Below are positions 37,560 through 45,392 of a stretch of 64,000 bases of DNA, one piece after another. Position 1 is the stretch's first letter. Each line of letters opens with the position of its first letter. A model generated the notes under the pieces. It did not search any database. It saw nothing but the letters and a program-made list of their open reading frames with translations, and was not told the origin of the DNA. A program made the translations under genes and the position numbers. Source of the stretch: Paenibacillus taiwanensis DSM 18679 (GTDB lineage: Bacteria > Bacillota > Bacilli > Paenibacillales > Paenibacillaceae); contig NZ_KE384307.1 in assembly GCF_000425125.1 (NCBI RefSeq), positions 982,660-1,046,659 on the forward strand. Reading direction: 5' to 3'.

Positions 37560-38456
37560 ATGAAAAAGATAATGAGTCTGTTACTTGTATTTATAATGAG
37601 TGCTGCGACTGTAGCTAACATTTCAACTCCAACCGTCGAAGCTGTAGAACAAAAAAACAGTGCTATTGTCAGTATCTCCAACAAAATCGACACGATGTTA
37701 AAAAGTGATCCTTCGTGGGGCGATTATTTTGTTAAACATACGGTGGAAGAAGCTATTTTACATGGAAGCAATATTGAAGGTACGACGATTTCTAATGTTG
37801 AAACATTAACGGTAGGTGATACCTTTTTAACGAATCAGACATCACAGGAACAAACGCTCACCTCAAGTTCATTTGAATATGAATTTCTGGAAACGACGAG
37901 TACAACTAATACGACCGGTTGGACATTTGGTTATGAGTATAATGCCTCTCTAAGTGTACTTGTCGCAACAGCCTCACACACCTTCCGCGTCGACTATGAT
38001 ATGTCTACCTCACAGACCAAAGAAAAGTCCATCACAAGAACGTTGATTGTACCGCCCCAGAATGTGAATGTCCCGGCAGGAAAAACGTATCGCGTAAACT
38101 ATGTATTTGATAAATTGATTGTTTCGGGAAGAAACAGTTTGTTAGCGGACATATTTGGACTATCCTTTTACAGCATTTTTTGGGATTACCCTGAATCGAT
38201 CGGAATTGCGATCAACTATGCTAGTGATAAACAAGGATTAATTCATGTTGAACGAGAGGATCGTCCAATATTTGATAAATTACGTCATGGAGTAAGAGCA
38301 GAGGGAGAAGGGCGCTTCATTACAGAATATGGTACTCGGCTATACGTAACAGTTGATGATGTGACGAACCCCAACAAGCCTACTCTAGTGGAAACACGAA
38401 TTGTAAATAACACACCTCCGAATCGGTGGTCACAAATAAAACCGATTTACAAGTAG
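37560..38456 (+). CDS. ETX/MTX2-family aerolysin-like pore-forming toxin
   Basis: A 298-residue secreted protein with a signal peptide (residues 1 to about 27, MKKIMSLLLVFIMSAATVA then NISTPTVEA). The mature part carries the long alternating Ser/Thr strands typical of epsilon-toxin/Mtx2 pore formers. VTVGDTFLTNQTSQEQTLT appears here as LTVGDTFLTNQTSQEQTLT; the central TTNTTGWTFGYEYNASLSV amphipathic hairpin would insert into membrane; TRTLIVPPQNVNVPAGKTY follows. AAAGGAG lies before ATG 37560; the open frame upstream to 37311 has no RBS and looks non-coding. Targets could be insect or mammalian cells, or competitors; this cannot be read here. Confidence 0.82.
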   Translation: MKKIMSLLLVFIMSAATVANISTPTVEAVEQKNSAIVSISNKIDTMLKSDPSWGDYFVKHTVEEAILHGSNIEGTTISNVETLTVGDTFLTNQTSQEQTLTSSSFEYEFLETTSTTNTTGWTFGYEYNASLSVLVATASHTFRVDYDMSTSQTKEKSITRTLIVPPQNVNVPAGKTYRVNYVFDKLIVSGRNSLLADIFGLSFYSIFWDYPESIGIAINYASDKQGLIHVEREDRPIFDKLRHGVRAEGEGRFITEYGTRLYVTVDDVTNPNKPTLVETRIVNNTPPNRWSQIKPIYK

Positions 38457-38483
38457 GTTCAGTAGTTCATGCAGGAATGAAAC

Positions 38484-38510
38484 AAGCCGCCTCGATTAAG
38501 GGGCGGCTTA
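38484..38510 (+). terminator. Hairpin after the ETX/MTX2 gene
   Basis: The stem AAGCCGCCTC / GGGGCGGCTT (one wobble) has a six-base loop but only a poor T tail. It lies 27 bases after the toxin stop and probably acts as a weak terminator. Confidence 0.6.
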
Positions 38511-38605
38511 TATGATGTGGCCGGAAAAATCCTCTCCAACATATGAATTTGAATTAAACACCCTAAAAGTAAGTAAATTATTTTATTGAAGTAACAAAGA
38601 AAAGG

Positions 38606-38643
38606 TTGACTTGTCAATGTGATGTAACTATAATGGTTACATC
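38606..38643 (+). promoter_or_regulatory. Strong sigma-A promoter with palindromic operator over the -10 box
   Basis: TTGACT (38606-38611) and TATAAT (38629-38634) are separated by exactly 17 bases. The -10 box sits in the centre of a perfect inverted repeat GATGTAAC-N7-GTTACATC (38621-38643). A dimeric repressor there would shut off the DsbA-nitroreductase operon. No repressor gene is adjacent, so it acts in trans. HxlR/MarR-type redox-sensing repressors are typical for such nitroreductase operons, by analogy only. Confidence 0.75.
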
Positions 38644-38728
38644 AGGGTCGTCACCACATAATAGCAACAATCGTATGCATCATATTGATTTGATGAAGAT
38701 CAATTGCAGCTAGAAAGGCGAGGAGAAG

Positions 38729-39349
38729 ATGACTTTAACAATTAAAGTTTATTCTGACTTTATATGTCCATTCTGTTTCCTGGGCAAAGGCCCGTTAGAT
38801 GAAATAGTAAAGGAAAAGGACATCGAGGTAGAGTGGATGCCATTTGAATTAAGACGTAGTCCGCAGCCAAAGATCGATCCGTGGCAAGAACCTGACAAGC
38901 TGAGCTCTTGGGATTCTTATATTCTCCCGACTGCGAAGAAGTTTGGTGTTGAGATGCGGTTGCCGCGCCTATCGCCGCATCCGTATACACATTTGGCTTT
39001 TGAAGGTTGTCTATTTGCGAAGGAACACGGAAAAGGAAATGAATTTCACCACAGAGTGTTTACGGCCTTTTTCCAAGAAGAGCAAAATATCGAGGACGTT
39101 GAAGTATTAACGAACTTGGCAGGGGATGTCGGACTTCCCCAGGAGCAGTTTAGAGAAGCATTGGAGTCGCGTAAGTACCATGAAGCGCATCAGGCTGCTT
39201 TGCAGCATGCGTATGAAGAAGCTCGTATTAACGCCGTACCAACGTTTGTAATAGGTAATGAAGTGGTTAAAGGAATGGCCAGCAAGGAAAGATTGGCGAC
39301 TATCATTGATCGCGAGCTAGCCAAAGCTAATACAAACGTCAACATATAA
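38729..39349 (+). CDS. DsbA family thiol oxidoreductase (FrnE-like)
   Basis: A 206-residue cytosolic thioredoxin-fold protein with active site CPFC in VYSDFICPFCFLGKGPLDEI (CPFC begins at residue 12). It has the FrnE/YwbO-type helical insert and the cis-proline loop INAVPTFVIGNEVVKG. Such proteins exchange disulfides or isomerise thiol adducts and are often induced by quinone or disulfide stress. AAGGCGAGGAG lies before ATG 38729. It shares a repressible promoter with the nitroreductase 24 bases downstream, implying a joint detoxification role. Confidence 0.88.
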   Translation: MTLTIKVYSDFICPFCFLGKGPLDEIVKEKDIEVEWMPFELRRSPQPKIDPWQEPDKLSSWDSYILPTAKKFGVEMRLPRLSPHPYTHLAFEGCLFAKEHGKGNEFHHRVFTAFFQEEQNIEDVEVLTNLAGDVGLPQEQFREALESRKYHEAHQAALQHAYEEARINAVPTFVIGNEVVKGMASKERLATIIDRELAKANTNVNI

Positions 39350-39373
39350 TATAACTATTTGGAGGTTGTTTAC

Positions 39374-39976
39374 ATGTCAGCTGCTACAACTTATTTAAAG
39401 GATGCTTTAATTAACCGTCGTTCCGTTCGTAAAGTAGGAAAAAGTGCTTCCATTACAAAAGAAAAAATTCAAGAAGTGATCCAAACGGCTTTGCATGCAC
39501 CGACTTCTTTTAATATGCAAAGTGGTCGTATCGTAGTTCTGATGGATGGCGAACATGAGAAGTTGTGGGATATCGTAAAAGAAACGCTGCGTTCCCGTGT
39601 TCCGGCTGAAAACTTCGAAGCGACAGTTGAACGGTTGGCAGGCTTCCGTGAGGGTGCAGGTACCATTTTGTTCTTTGAGAACCAAGAAACGATCCGTACA
39701 ATGCAGGAGAAAGCCCCTTCCTACAAAGACCAGTTTCCATTCTGGTCACATCAAGGCAGTGCAATGCTCCAGTATGCAGTGTGGTTAACGTTGTCCGCAG
39801 AAGGAATCGGTGCCTCTATTCAGCACTACAATCCTATCATCGATGAAGAAGTAAAGAACGTGTGGAACATTTCGCAGGACTGGAGCTTGGTTGCACAAAT
39901 GCCATTTGGCGAAGCGAAGGAACAGGCTGGAGAGAAAGCATTCTTGCCGTCTGAAGATGTTGTGAAGTTTTTCTAA
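39374..39976 (+). CDS. Nitroreductase family protein (HypO/YdgI-like)
   Basis: A 200-residue FMN-dependent oxidoreductase. FMN-binding RRSVRKVGK is near the N terminus, APTSFNMQSGRIVVL follows, and EGIGASIQHYNP and the QMPFGEAKEQ block complete the fold. GGAGG is eight bases before ATG 39374. It forms an operon with the DsbA-like gene. A close paralogue lies at 47737-48336 with the same motif order. It probably reduces quinones or nitro compounds with NAD(P)H; the substrate is unknown. An operator at the promoter suggests stress-inducible expression. Confidence 0.88.
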   Translation: MSAATTYLKDALINRRSVRKVGKSASITKEKIQEVIQTALHAPTSFNMQSGRIVVLMDGEHEKLWDIVKETLRSRVPAENFEATVERLAGFREGAGTILFFENQETIRTMQEKAPSYKDQFPFWSHQGSAMLQYAVWLTLSAEGIGASIQHYNPIIDEEVKNVWNISQDWSLVAQMPFGEAKEQAGEKAFLPSEDVVKFF

Positions 39977-40046
39977 CACACGTGGTGTCACTGGTTAAAC
40001 GTGTGTGGAAATTGTATCGATTATAAATGCATGATGTATGTTGTAA

Positions 40047-40090
40047 CATCAATAAAGGGTCGAGCGAACATGCTCGGCCCTTTATTGATG
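40047..40090. terminator. Long perfect hairpin after the nitroreductase gene
   Basis: A 19-base-pair stem with one wobble (starting CATCAATAAAGGG) and a six-base loop, 70 bases after the stop. It has no T run on the plus strand, so it may act by structure rather than as a classical terminator. Confidence 0.6.
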
Positions 40091-40235
40091 GATACAATCA
40101 GCTAGGTACAAAAAAGATCCGTATGATCAGTCGATACTGCGAGCTCAATTGTCGCCTCAAGACTCGTACAGTCGGAAGTTCGTCAGTTCCTGATTTGAAC
40201 ATTCTTAAGCTGTAGTTTTCCTGCATATTCGGTTA

Positions 40236-40279
40236 TTGAATTTATATTTCACCTATGTTATATTGCAAATGTGAAATAT
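40236..40279 (+). promoter_or_regulatory. padR promoter with flanking inverted repeat
   Basis: TTGAAT (40236-40241) and TATATT (40259-40264) have a 17-base spacer. ATATTTCAC (40244-40252) and GTGAAATAT (40271-40279) form a perfect nine-base inverted repeat bracketing the -10 box. Such placement fits autoregulation by the PadR-like protein encoded immediately downstream. Confidence 0.65.
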
Positions 40280-40299
40280 TTTGGAAAAGGAGTTTCTCT

Positions 40300-40872
40300 A
40301 TGCATACATTATCGAATGTTGAATTCATGCTCCTGCAAATGATCGCGGAACTTAGTCAAGCTTCCGGATACGATATGATGAAGTTAGTCGAGCAGCGAGG
40401 CTATAAAGAATGGGCGAATATCGGTACAACTTCGATATATGCGGGATTGAAGAAACTTAGCGATAAAGGATGGATCTCACCTGAGACATCCGACGAGAAA
40501 TTCGGCAAGGGGCCAACGCCGACCCGATTTTCCCTCACCGAAGAGGGTATACGTAAGCTGAGAAATGAAATTATGGATAGTCTGTCGTCTACACGGGAAC
40601 GTGACAACCGCTTCGATCTCGGTTTGGCCGCTTTGCCCCATATTGGGAAGGAAGAGGCTGTCCTTGCTTTACGAAAGCGACTGGATTTCCTTGGTGAACT
40701 CTCCATAAAAATAAGACAGAAGTACGAATCACAAGGTGGAGCTAGCTTGCCGCTGAACGTAAGGGCGTTGTTCTTGCATCCAGTCAGCTTAATCGAGAGT
40801 GAGCAAGCGTTCGTTAGCCGTTTAATACATGAATTATTGGAGGAGGCAAGTAGGCATGGTCAAATTAATTGA
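40300..40872 (+). CDS. PadR family transcriptional regulator
   Basis: A 190-residue winged-helix regulator. The N-terminal domain has EFMLLQMIAELSQASGYDMM, IYAGLKKLSDKGWI and the wing RFSLTEEG. A C-terminal helical effector/dimerisation domain (DRFDLGLAALPHIGKEEAV onward) resembles the Vir_act_alpha type. AAAGGAG precedes ATG 40300. Its end overlaps the next gene by 17 bases, so regulator and BtrH-like protein are translated together. It probably represses its own operon from the inverted repeat around the -10 box. Confidence 0.88.
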   Translation: MHTLSNVEFMLLQMIAELSQASGYDMMKLVEQRGYKEWANIGTTSIYAGLKKLSDKGWISPETSDEKFGKGPTPTRFSLTEEGIRKLRNEIMDSLSSTRERDNRFDLGLAALPHIGKEEAVLALRKRLDFLGELSIKIRQKYESQGGASLPLNVRALFLHPVSLIESEQAFVSRLIHELLEEASRHGQIN

Positions 40873-41836
40873 AGGTTTCATTCCTTATCAAGGTGAACAT
40901 TGCGAAACAACCGCTATTGGTAATTTAATGCAACATACGGGGGTTCGCCTGTCTGAGCCGATGTTGTTCGGACTCGGACAAGGGCTTGGATTCATATACT
41001 GGGATTCGAAAGGGATGGACTTCCCCTTCATCGGAGGAAGGGTAAAACCGGATAAACTGACCGCTAATCTTGCCGAACGGCTCGGCTTAAACGTTAAATA
41101 TCAAGAAACCTCTTCCGTCAATAAGGCGTGGCAGAACGTCCGAAGCAGCATCGAAAATGGCATTCCGATTGGACTTAAGTTAGATGCCTATTACTTGGAT
41201 TATTTTAAGAACAAAATACACTTCGCTGGTCACTATGCGGTACTTTATGGTATAGATGACGAATACGCCTACTTAGCGGACACTAGACAACAGGGTGGAC
41301 TGGTGAAGACGCGTTTGACAAGCTTAGCTGCTGCTAGAAATGCAAAGGGACCCATGAGCTCCCGAAATCGTTCCTTTACGATCGAGCCAAACGACACATT
41401 GCTTCCGCTTGTACCTGCAATACGCGAATCTTTGAGGATGAATGCGCATGACTATTTGAACCCGCCCATTCGAAATGTTGGCTATAAAGGCATCGTTAAA
41501 ATGAGCAATGAAATTTTGAAGTGGCCTTCTCACAGCAATAATTTCGAACATGATTTATGTCTTACCGCGACGCTAATGGAGCGGGCGGGAACCGGCGGTG
41601 CTTTATTTCGGAATTTGTATCGGGATTATTTGAGAGAGTGTGCTGATCGGCTTGAGGACTCAAAAATTGAACAAGCCCATTGCATGTTTACAGAGATCGC
41701 TCCAATGTGGGTTAGCGTCTCTACTTCAATCGATCATGCAGGAAGAACAGGTGAGTACCAAGAACTCGTACATGCGTCTAAGCTGTTGCTCGAGATTGCG
41801 GATAAAGAACGTGCTGCCATGGAGTTATTGTTGTGA
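40856..41836 (+). CDS. BtrH N-terminal domain protein (acyltransferase-like)
   Basis: A 326-residue protein whose first 180 residues match the BtrH N-terminal (papain-like) fold. Cys in GEHCETTAIGNLM and His in HFAGHYAVLYGIDD are the probable catalytic pair, and a second helical domain of DUF4872 type follows. BtrH itself transfers an acyl chain from a carrier protein to ribostamycin in butirosin synthesis. No aminoglycoside or carrier-protein genes are nearby, so the acceptor is unknown. GGAGGAGG lies before ATG 40856, inside the end of the PadR gene. The pair may form a small stand-alone response or biosynthesis unit. Confidence 0.8.
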   Translation: MVKLIEGFIPYQGEHCETTAIGNLMQHTGVRLSEPMLFGLGQGLGFIYWDSKGMDFPFIGGRVKPDKLTANLAERLGLNVKYQETSSVNKAWQNVRSSIENGIPIGLKLDAYYLDYFKNKIHFAGHYAVLYGIDDEYAYLADTRQQGGLVKTRLTSLAAARNAKGPMSSRNRSFTIEPNDTLLPLVPAIRESLRMNAHDYLNPPIRNVGYKGIVKMSNEILKWPSHSNNFEHDLCLTATLMERAGTGGALFRNLYRDYLRECADRLEDSKIEQAHCMFTEIAPMWVSVSTSIDHAGRTGEYQELVHASKLLLEIADKERAAMELLL

Positions 41837-41901
41837 GCCTTACACTTACATTGAAGGAAATCATTCCTTTTGTCACGCATGCTTTCACCAGTGTCAGCTT
41901 A

Positions 41902-41927
41902 AGCACCTCACGAGGGTGCTTTTTTTC
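41902..41927 (+). terminator. Intrinsic terminator after the BtrH-like gene
   Basis: A seven-base-pair stem AGCACCT / GGGTGCT (one wobble) is followed by seven T residues. Confidence 0.8.
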
Positions 41928-41963
41928 TTGCCATATTTGGGGGAATAAAACAAAATACCGCGA

Positions 41964-42722
41964 TTAACGCGGTATGTAATGACTCAACGTTCTTGTCATC
42001 GGATATTGATGGTGGGGACAGGGCTGATAAAGGCTTTGATAATTGTAGTGTGGCTGCGGAAGGGCTGCTTGCGGATGTTGCGGTTGGTGCAACTGCTGCT
42101 GCCTTTGTGAGGGATGGAGATGCGCATGCGATTGCAAGTATGCCCGCTGCTCATCATGGTGCTGCCCATTTGCTCCAACAGGCCGCATACAGTTGGCGGG
42201 AGGGCCAATAACTACTGTTTTTGTGATCGGCTGGAGTGCAGAAGCTATTTGCTCTTCATTTAAACAATAAGTATGAGCGAACACTTCTTTCGGCGTAAAG
42301 CGGAGCACATCGGAGCCAAATACAACCGTTGGTGCAGGCTGATCAAATATGGCAAGTGCATGTGTTTGATCTGTTAATGCTGTTTCCCAATGCCACCACC
42401 CTTTAGGAATGTTTACGACCTGACCGGGCTTCAGACGATAATGCAGCACTTGATTAGTAAAACCATTGAGTATGCCAATAAATAGTTCGCCAGATATCGT
42501 ATATACTAATTCAGCTTCGCTAGGATGCCAGTGGGGTTCAATGGTTTGTCCCTCGCTGAGAAAAATGTCAAGTAAAGATACATTTTCCAGGGAAGATAAT
42601 TGTACATTGGACAATACATTAATGTAGTTATTATCGTCTTTTTTAAAAAAGGAGCTGCTGTTTACATCATAAGACAAATTTAAAGAGGGGGACTGAAAAT
42701 CTGGGTTCGTCATGGTGATCAT
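41964..42722 (-). CDS. Cupin domain protein with His/Gln-rich tail
   Basis: A 252-residue protein with one oxalate-decarboxylase-like cupin: EPHWHPSEAELVYTISGE supplies the first metal-binding motif, and VVNIPKGWWHWETAL the second. The last 70 residues are low complexity and rich in His, Gln and Pro (LHPSQRQQQLHQPQHPQ), like spore-coat oxalate decarboxylase relatives. The start is uncertain: ATG 42722 has AAAGGG nearby, ATG 42713 is a second choice. It is divergent from the acetyltransferase gene. Enzymatic activity is unproven. Confidence 0.78.
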   Translation of the reverse strand: MITMTNPDFQSPSLNLSYDVNSSSFFKKDDNNYINVLSNVQLSSLENVSLLDIFLSEGQTIEPHWHPSEAELVYTISGELFIGILNGFTNQVLHYRLKPGQVVNIPKGWWHWETALTDQTHALAIFDQPAPTVVFGSDVLRFTPKEVFAHTYCLNEEQIASALQPITKTVVIGPPANCMRPVGANGQHHDEQRAYLQSHAHLHPSQRQQQLHQPQHPQAALPQPHYNYQSLYQPCPHHQYPMTRTLSHYIPR

Positions 42723-42880
42723 ACGCCCTTTCCGAAAGTTATATCGTGTTTGCGGCACAGAACATTGTATGCGAACGCCTACTTGGGGGTGAGCATCTCC
42801 GTTTGGCCGCATGAAAGTTAGCCGCTAGTTATGGTAAGATATGAGTATATCTAATATTACATAGTCGGGAGGAATCAAAT

Positions 42881-43438
42881 ATGATCAGAGCAGCAAAGCC
42901 AGAGGATAGTAAACATATTATTCCCCTTATGATGGAAGCGATTGGTACAATTGCATTTGATTTGTCGGGTACAGAAAACAAGGAAAAGACGGCGGACATC
43001 CTGGAACAGTATTTTATACGATCGGACAATCGGCTAAGCTGGGACAATAGTATCGTATGGGAGCAAGATGGAGTACCGCTTGGTTACGCATTATTTTATG
43101 AGGGCAGCAATGTAATCACATTAGACAAGCCGTTGGAAGCACGCTTATCTGAATTGCGTGGGGAGCCTGTTCAGCTTGTCAAGGAAGCGCTGCCAGGGGA
43201 ATTTTATTTGGATTCACTAGCGGTAGATGCCTCGCAGCGCGGGCAAGGCATTGGCAAGCAGCTTATGGCTGCCTTTGAGGATGAAGCCAAAACACGAGGT
43301 TTAGCGAAAGCGTCCTTACTCGTAAATGTGGCGAATATTAGAGCGAAGCAGTTGTATGAAGCACAGGGGTATGAGGGAGATGGCCTTGTGATCACGATTG
43401 CTGGTGAAGACTATGAACATATGGTAAAAAAAGTATAA
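42881..43438 (+). CDS. GNAT family N-acetyltransferase
   Basis: A 185-residue single GNAT domain beginning MIRAAKPEDSKHIIPLMMEA. The acetyl-CoA-binding motif A is FYLDSLAVDASQRGQGIGKQL, split as FYLDSLAVD and SQRGQGIGKQL. It is followed by ASLLVNVANIRAKQLYEAQGYE. GGGAGG is ten bases before ATG 42881. A short inverted repeat AGATAT-N4-ATATCT (42837-42852) sits upstream. The substrate is unknown. It resembles YkkB/YjaB-like acetyltransferases and is followed by its own terminator. Confidence 0.85.
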   Translation: MIRAAKPEDSKHIIPLMMEAIGTIAFDLSGTENKEKTADILEQYFIRSDNRLSWDNSIVWEQDGVPLGYALFYEGSNVITLDKPLEARLSELRGEPVQLVKEALPGEFYLDSLAVDASQRGQGIGKQLMAAFEDEAKTRGLAKASLLVNVANIRAKQLYEAQGYEGDGLVITIAGEDYEHMVKKV

Positions 43439-43464
43439 AATTCAACAGTTATCTTTGAGTGAAA

Positions 43465-43496
43465 GAGGTCTGCTGCTAACGCGGTAGACCTTTTTT
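43465..43496 (+). terminator. Intrinsic terminator after the acetyltransferase gene
   Basis: An 11-base-pair stem AGGTCTGCTGC / GCGGTAGACCT (two wobbles) with a short loop and six T residues. Confidence 0.85.
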
Positions 43497-43529
43497 GCTA
43501 CAAACGCGCCCTGTTTTTAGAGAGGTTTT

Positions 43530-43652
43530 ATGAAAAAGGCAGTAAATTTTTATGATAAAAAATCAAATGATGAGTTAATTTCTGAAAGGGCTGAAAAACG
43601 TATCAATTGGAAGAGTAAACCTGATAAATGGCAATGTATTCGTTTTCTTTAA
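43530..43652 (+). CDS. Possible 40-residue small protein
   Basis: ATG 43530 opens a 40-codon frame (MKKAVNFYDKKSNDELISER start) that is Lys/Glu rich and ends KPDKWQCIRFL. AGAGAGG ends only four bases before the ATG, which is close but usable. It directly follows a terminator and has no recognised relatives. It could be a real small gene or the remnant of a longer one. Confidence 0.35.
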   Translation: MKKAVNFYDKKSNDELISERAEKRINWKSKPDKWQCIRFL

Positions 43653-44024
43653 AATTAGAGCGGTTTTACTTTTCGACGTAAAATGCGATATTTTGTAAGT
43701 AGAAATTATAGACTACCATAATTACACAGAGAGTAGGTGCATGCATCAGAACATCTGAATTTATGCATATATGTCGGCTACATGATACGCATAAATACCT
43801 GTCCAGATCCCCCAGTTTCAGATCCATTTTTATTAATCTCTCGTAAGTGTCTTCTTCATTCAGTTCATTACATTTCCTGTTGTTCAAGATCTAATCTCAT
43901 CATAATTGTTATACACACAAACGGGGATATCGATATCTTTTGTGTGTTCTTTGATCATATGAACAACACCTTATTTTGTTATGCCAAAGAGCAGTAGATA
44001 GAGAAGAAGGAGTGAGTGAGTACC
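43653..44024. other. AT-rich intergenic region before the GT2 gene
   Basis: About 370 bases. Short frames on both strands (43666-43887 minus and 43737-43997 plus) lack an RBS and recognisable composition. AAGGAG at 44007-44012 is the RBS of the following gene. No clear promoter or terminator was identified. Confidence 0.4.
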
Positions 44025-45374
44025 ATGCAATACTTTTTGTATTTAACGACGATTGTGTTCCTTGTCTTTCAGCTTCTTTATACGGTCATTCCACTTTTGT
44101 TCAGTAAAGTAAAAAAGTTAGATGAAACGTTTGATGAAAAATCGATTTCCGTGCTTGTTCCAGCTTACAATGAGGAGCTAACGATCAAAAATTGTATAGA
44201 TGCGATGGAGGGCTTGAACTATCAAAATCATGAGATCATTATCATTAACGATGGTTCTAAGGACAGCACTCTTTCCAAATTAGAAGAGCTATTAGAATTA
44301 GTGCCGGACAACAGAAAGCCGGATAAGAAGCTTACATACAAATCTATTAAAGGAATTTACCGATCACAATTGTATCCGCACATATTTGTGATCGATAAGC
44401 ATAACGGCGGCAAAGCAGATTCGCTTAATGCAGGTATTGACTGTGCCAATGCGGACATTGTTATTACGTTGGATGCAGACAGCATGCTAGAAGTGAATTC
44501 TTTAAAATATGTTAATCAATACTTTCATGATGAAGCGATTATCGCACTTGGTGGAACCGTTAAAATTGTGCAAGGCGCTGAACGTAAAGATGGCGTCATC
44601 GTTGAGAAATTTAAAGGTAAAGGACTTATTAAAAGTCAAATTATTAATTACGTCCACGGGTTTTATGTCCGCAAGCTTACGCAATCTTTTTTTAACTCCA
44701 TTGTAGTAATTTCCGGCGCGTTCGGAGCCTTCTATAAAGATATTCTAGTCGAGGTAAATGGTTTCAGAAGCACCGTTGGCGAGGATATCGATATAACGCT
44801 CAAAATCCATAAATATATGAAAGCCAACAAGCTAAAAAAGAAACTGGTGTATGCGCCTGAAGCTGTATGCTATACAGAATGCCCTGAAAATCTTAAAAAC
44901 TTCTACAAACAACGTATTCGTTGGCAAAAAGCATTTGTCGATTGCATTTTGATCTACTGGTCGAAGCTGTCGCAAAAGTTCACGGTCGGTGTAAGTTTAT
45001 TTTTTGCCATTGACGGCTTTATTTTAGGAACGTTCACCGCATTTACCACGATATTTTATATTATTCAAGCATTGCTCTCAGGCGACAATCTGATGCAGGC
45101 TTTAATTTTGTTCCTCGTCACATTAGTTGTAAATGCAGTTCAAATCATCATTTCACTTTACCTATGCAAAAAATACGGCAGTAACTATTCCTTTTTCGAC
45201 TATGTCAAAATGTTTTTGTTCAGTCAATACGAGCTGCTCACGTATCGTAATATCCTGTTGTACATTAACATCGTGGGTACGTTTAAATACTTTGACAATG
45301 ATGAAGGCTGGGGCTTTGTGGAACGTAAAGGTGTCGCAAGCATTAGCCAGAACGTAGCAGCTAGTTCTCAATAA
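44025..45374 (+). CDS. Processive family 2 glycosyltransferase (PgaC/IcaA-like)
   Basis: A 449-residue membrane glycosyltransferase. An N-terminal helix (FLYLTTIVFLVFQLLYTVI) is followed by a GT2 domain: VLVPAYNEE, IIINDGSKDST, DADS as the nucleotide-metal motif, GAFGAFYKD and GEDIDITLK. QRIRWQK is the Q-x-x-R-W motif of processive synthases. Three C-terminal helices complete it. This is the layout of poly-GlcNAc and hyaluronan/cellulose-like synthases. ATG 44025 is preferred; GTG 44016 sits too near AAGGAG. It starts a three-gene set with an acyltransferase and a GH18 enzyme, resembling a compact biofilm polysaccharide locus. Confidence 0.87.
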   Translation: MQYFLYLTTIVFLVFQLLYTVIPLLFSKVKKLDETFDEKSISVLVPAYNEELTIKNCIDAMEGLNYQNHEIIIINDGSKDSTLSKLEELLELVPDNRKPDKKLTYKSIKGIYRSQLYPHIFVIDKHNGGKADSLNAGIDCANADIVITLDADSMLEVNSLKYVNQYFHDEAIIALGGTVKIVQGAERKDGVIVEKFKGKGLIKSQIINYVHGFYVRKLTQSFFNSIVVISGAFGAFYKDILVEVNGFRSTVGEDIDITLKIHKYMKANKLKKKLVYAPEAVCYTECPENLKNFYKQRIRWQKAFVDCILIYWSKLSQKFTVGVSLFFAIDGFILGTFTAFTTIFYIIQALLSGDNLMQALILFLVTLVVNAVQIIISLYLCKKYGSNYSFFDYVKMFLFSQYELLTYRNILLYINIVGTFKYFDNDEGWGFVERKGVASISQNVAASSQ

Positions 45375-45392
45375 GTTATTCAGGGGGCAACT

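Noticed and set aside
43666..43997. Overlapping 73- and 86-codon frames on opposite strands before the GT2 gene
   Set aside because: No ribosome binding site, low-quality composition and no recognisable motif; treated as intergenic.
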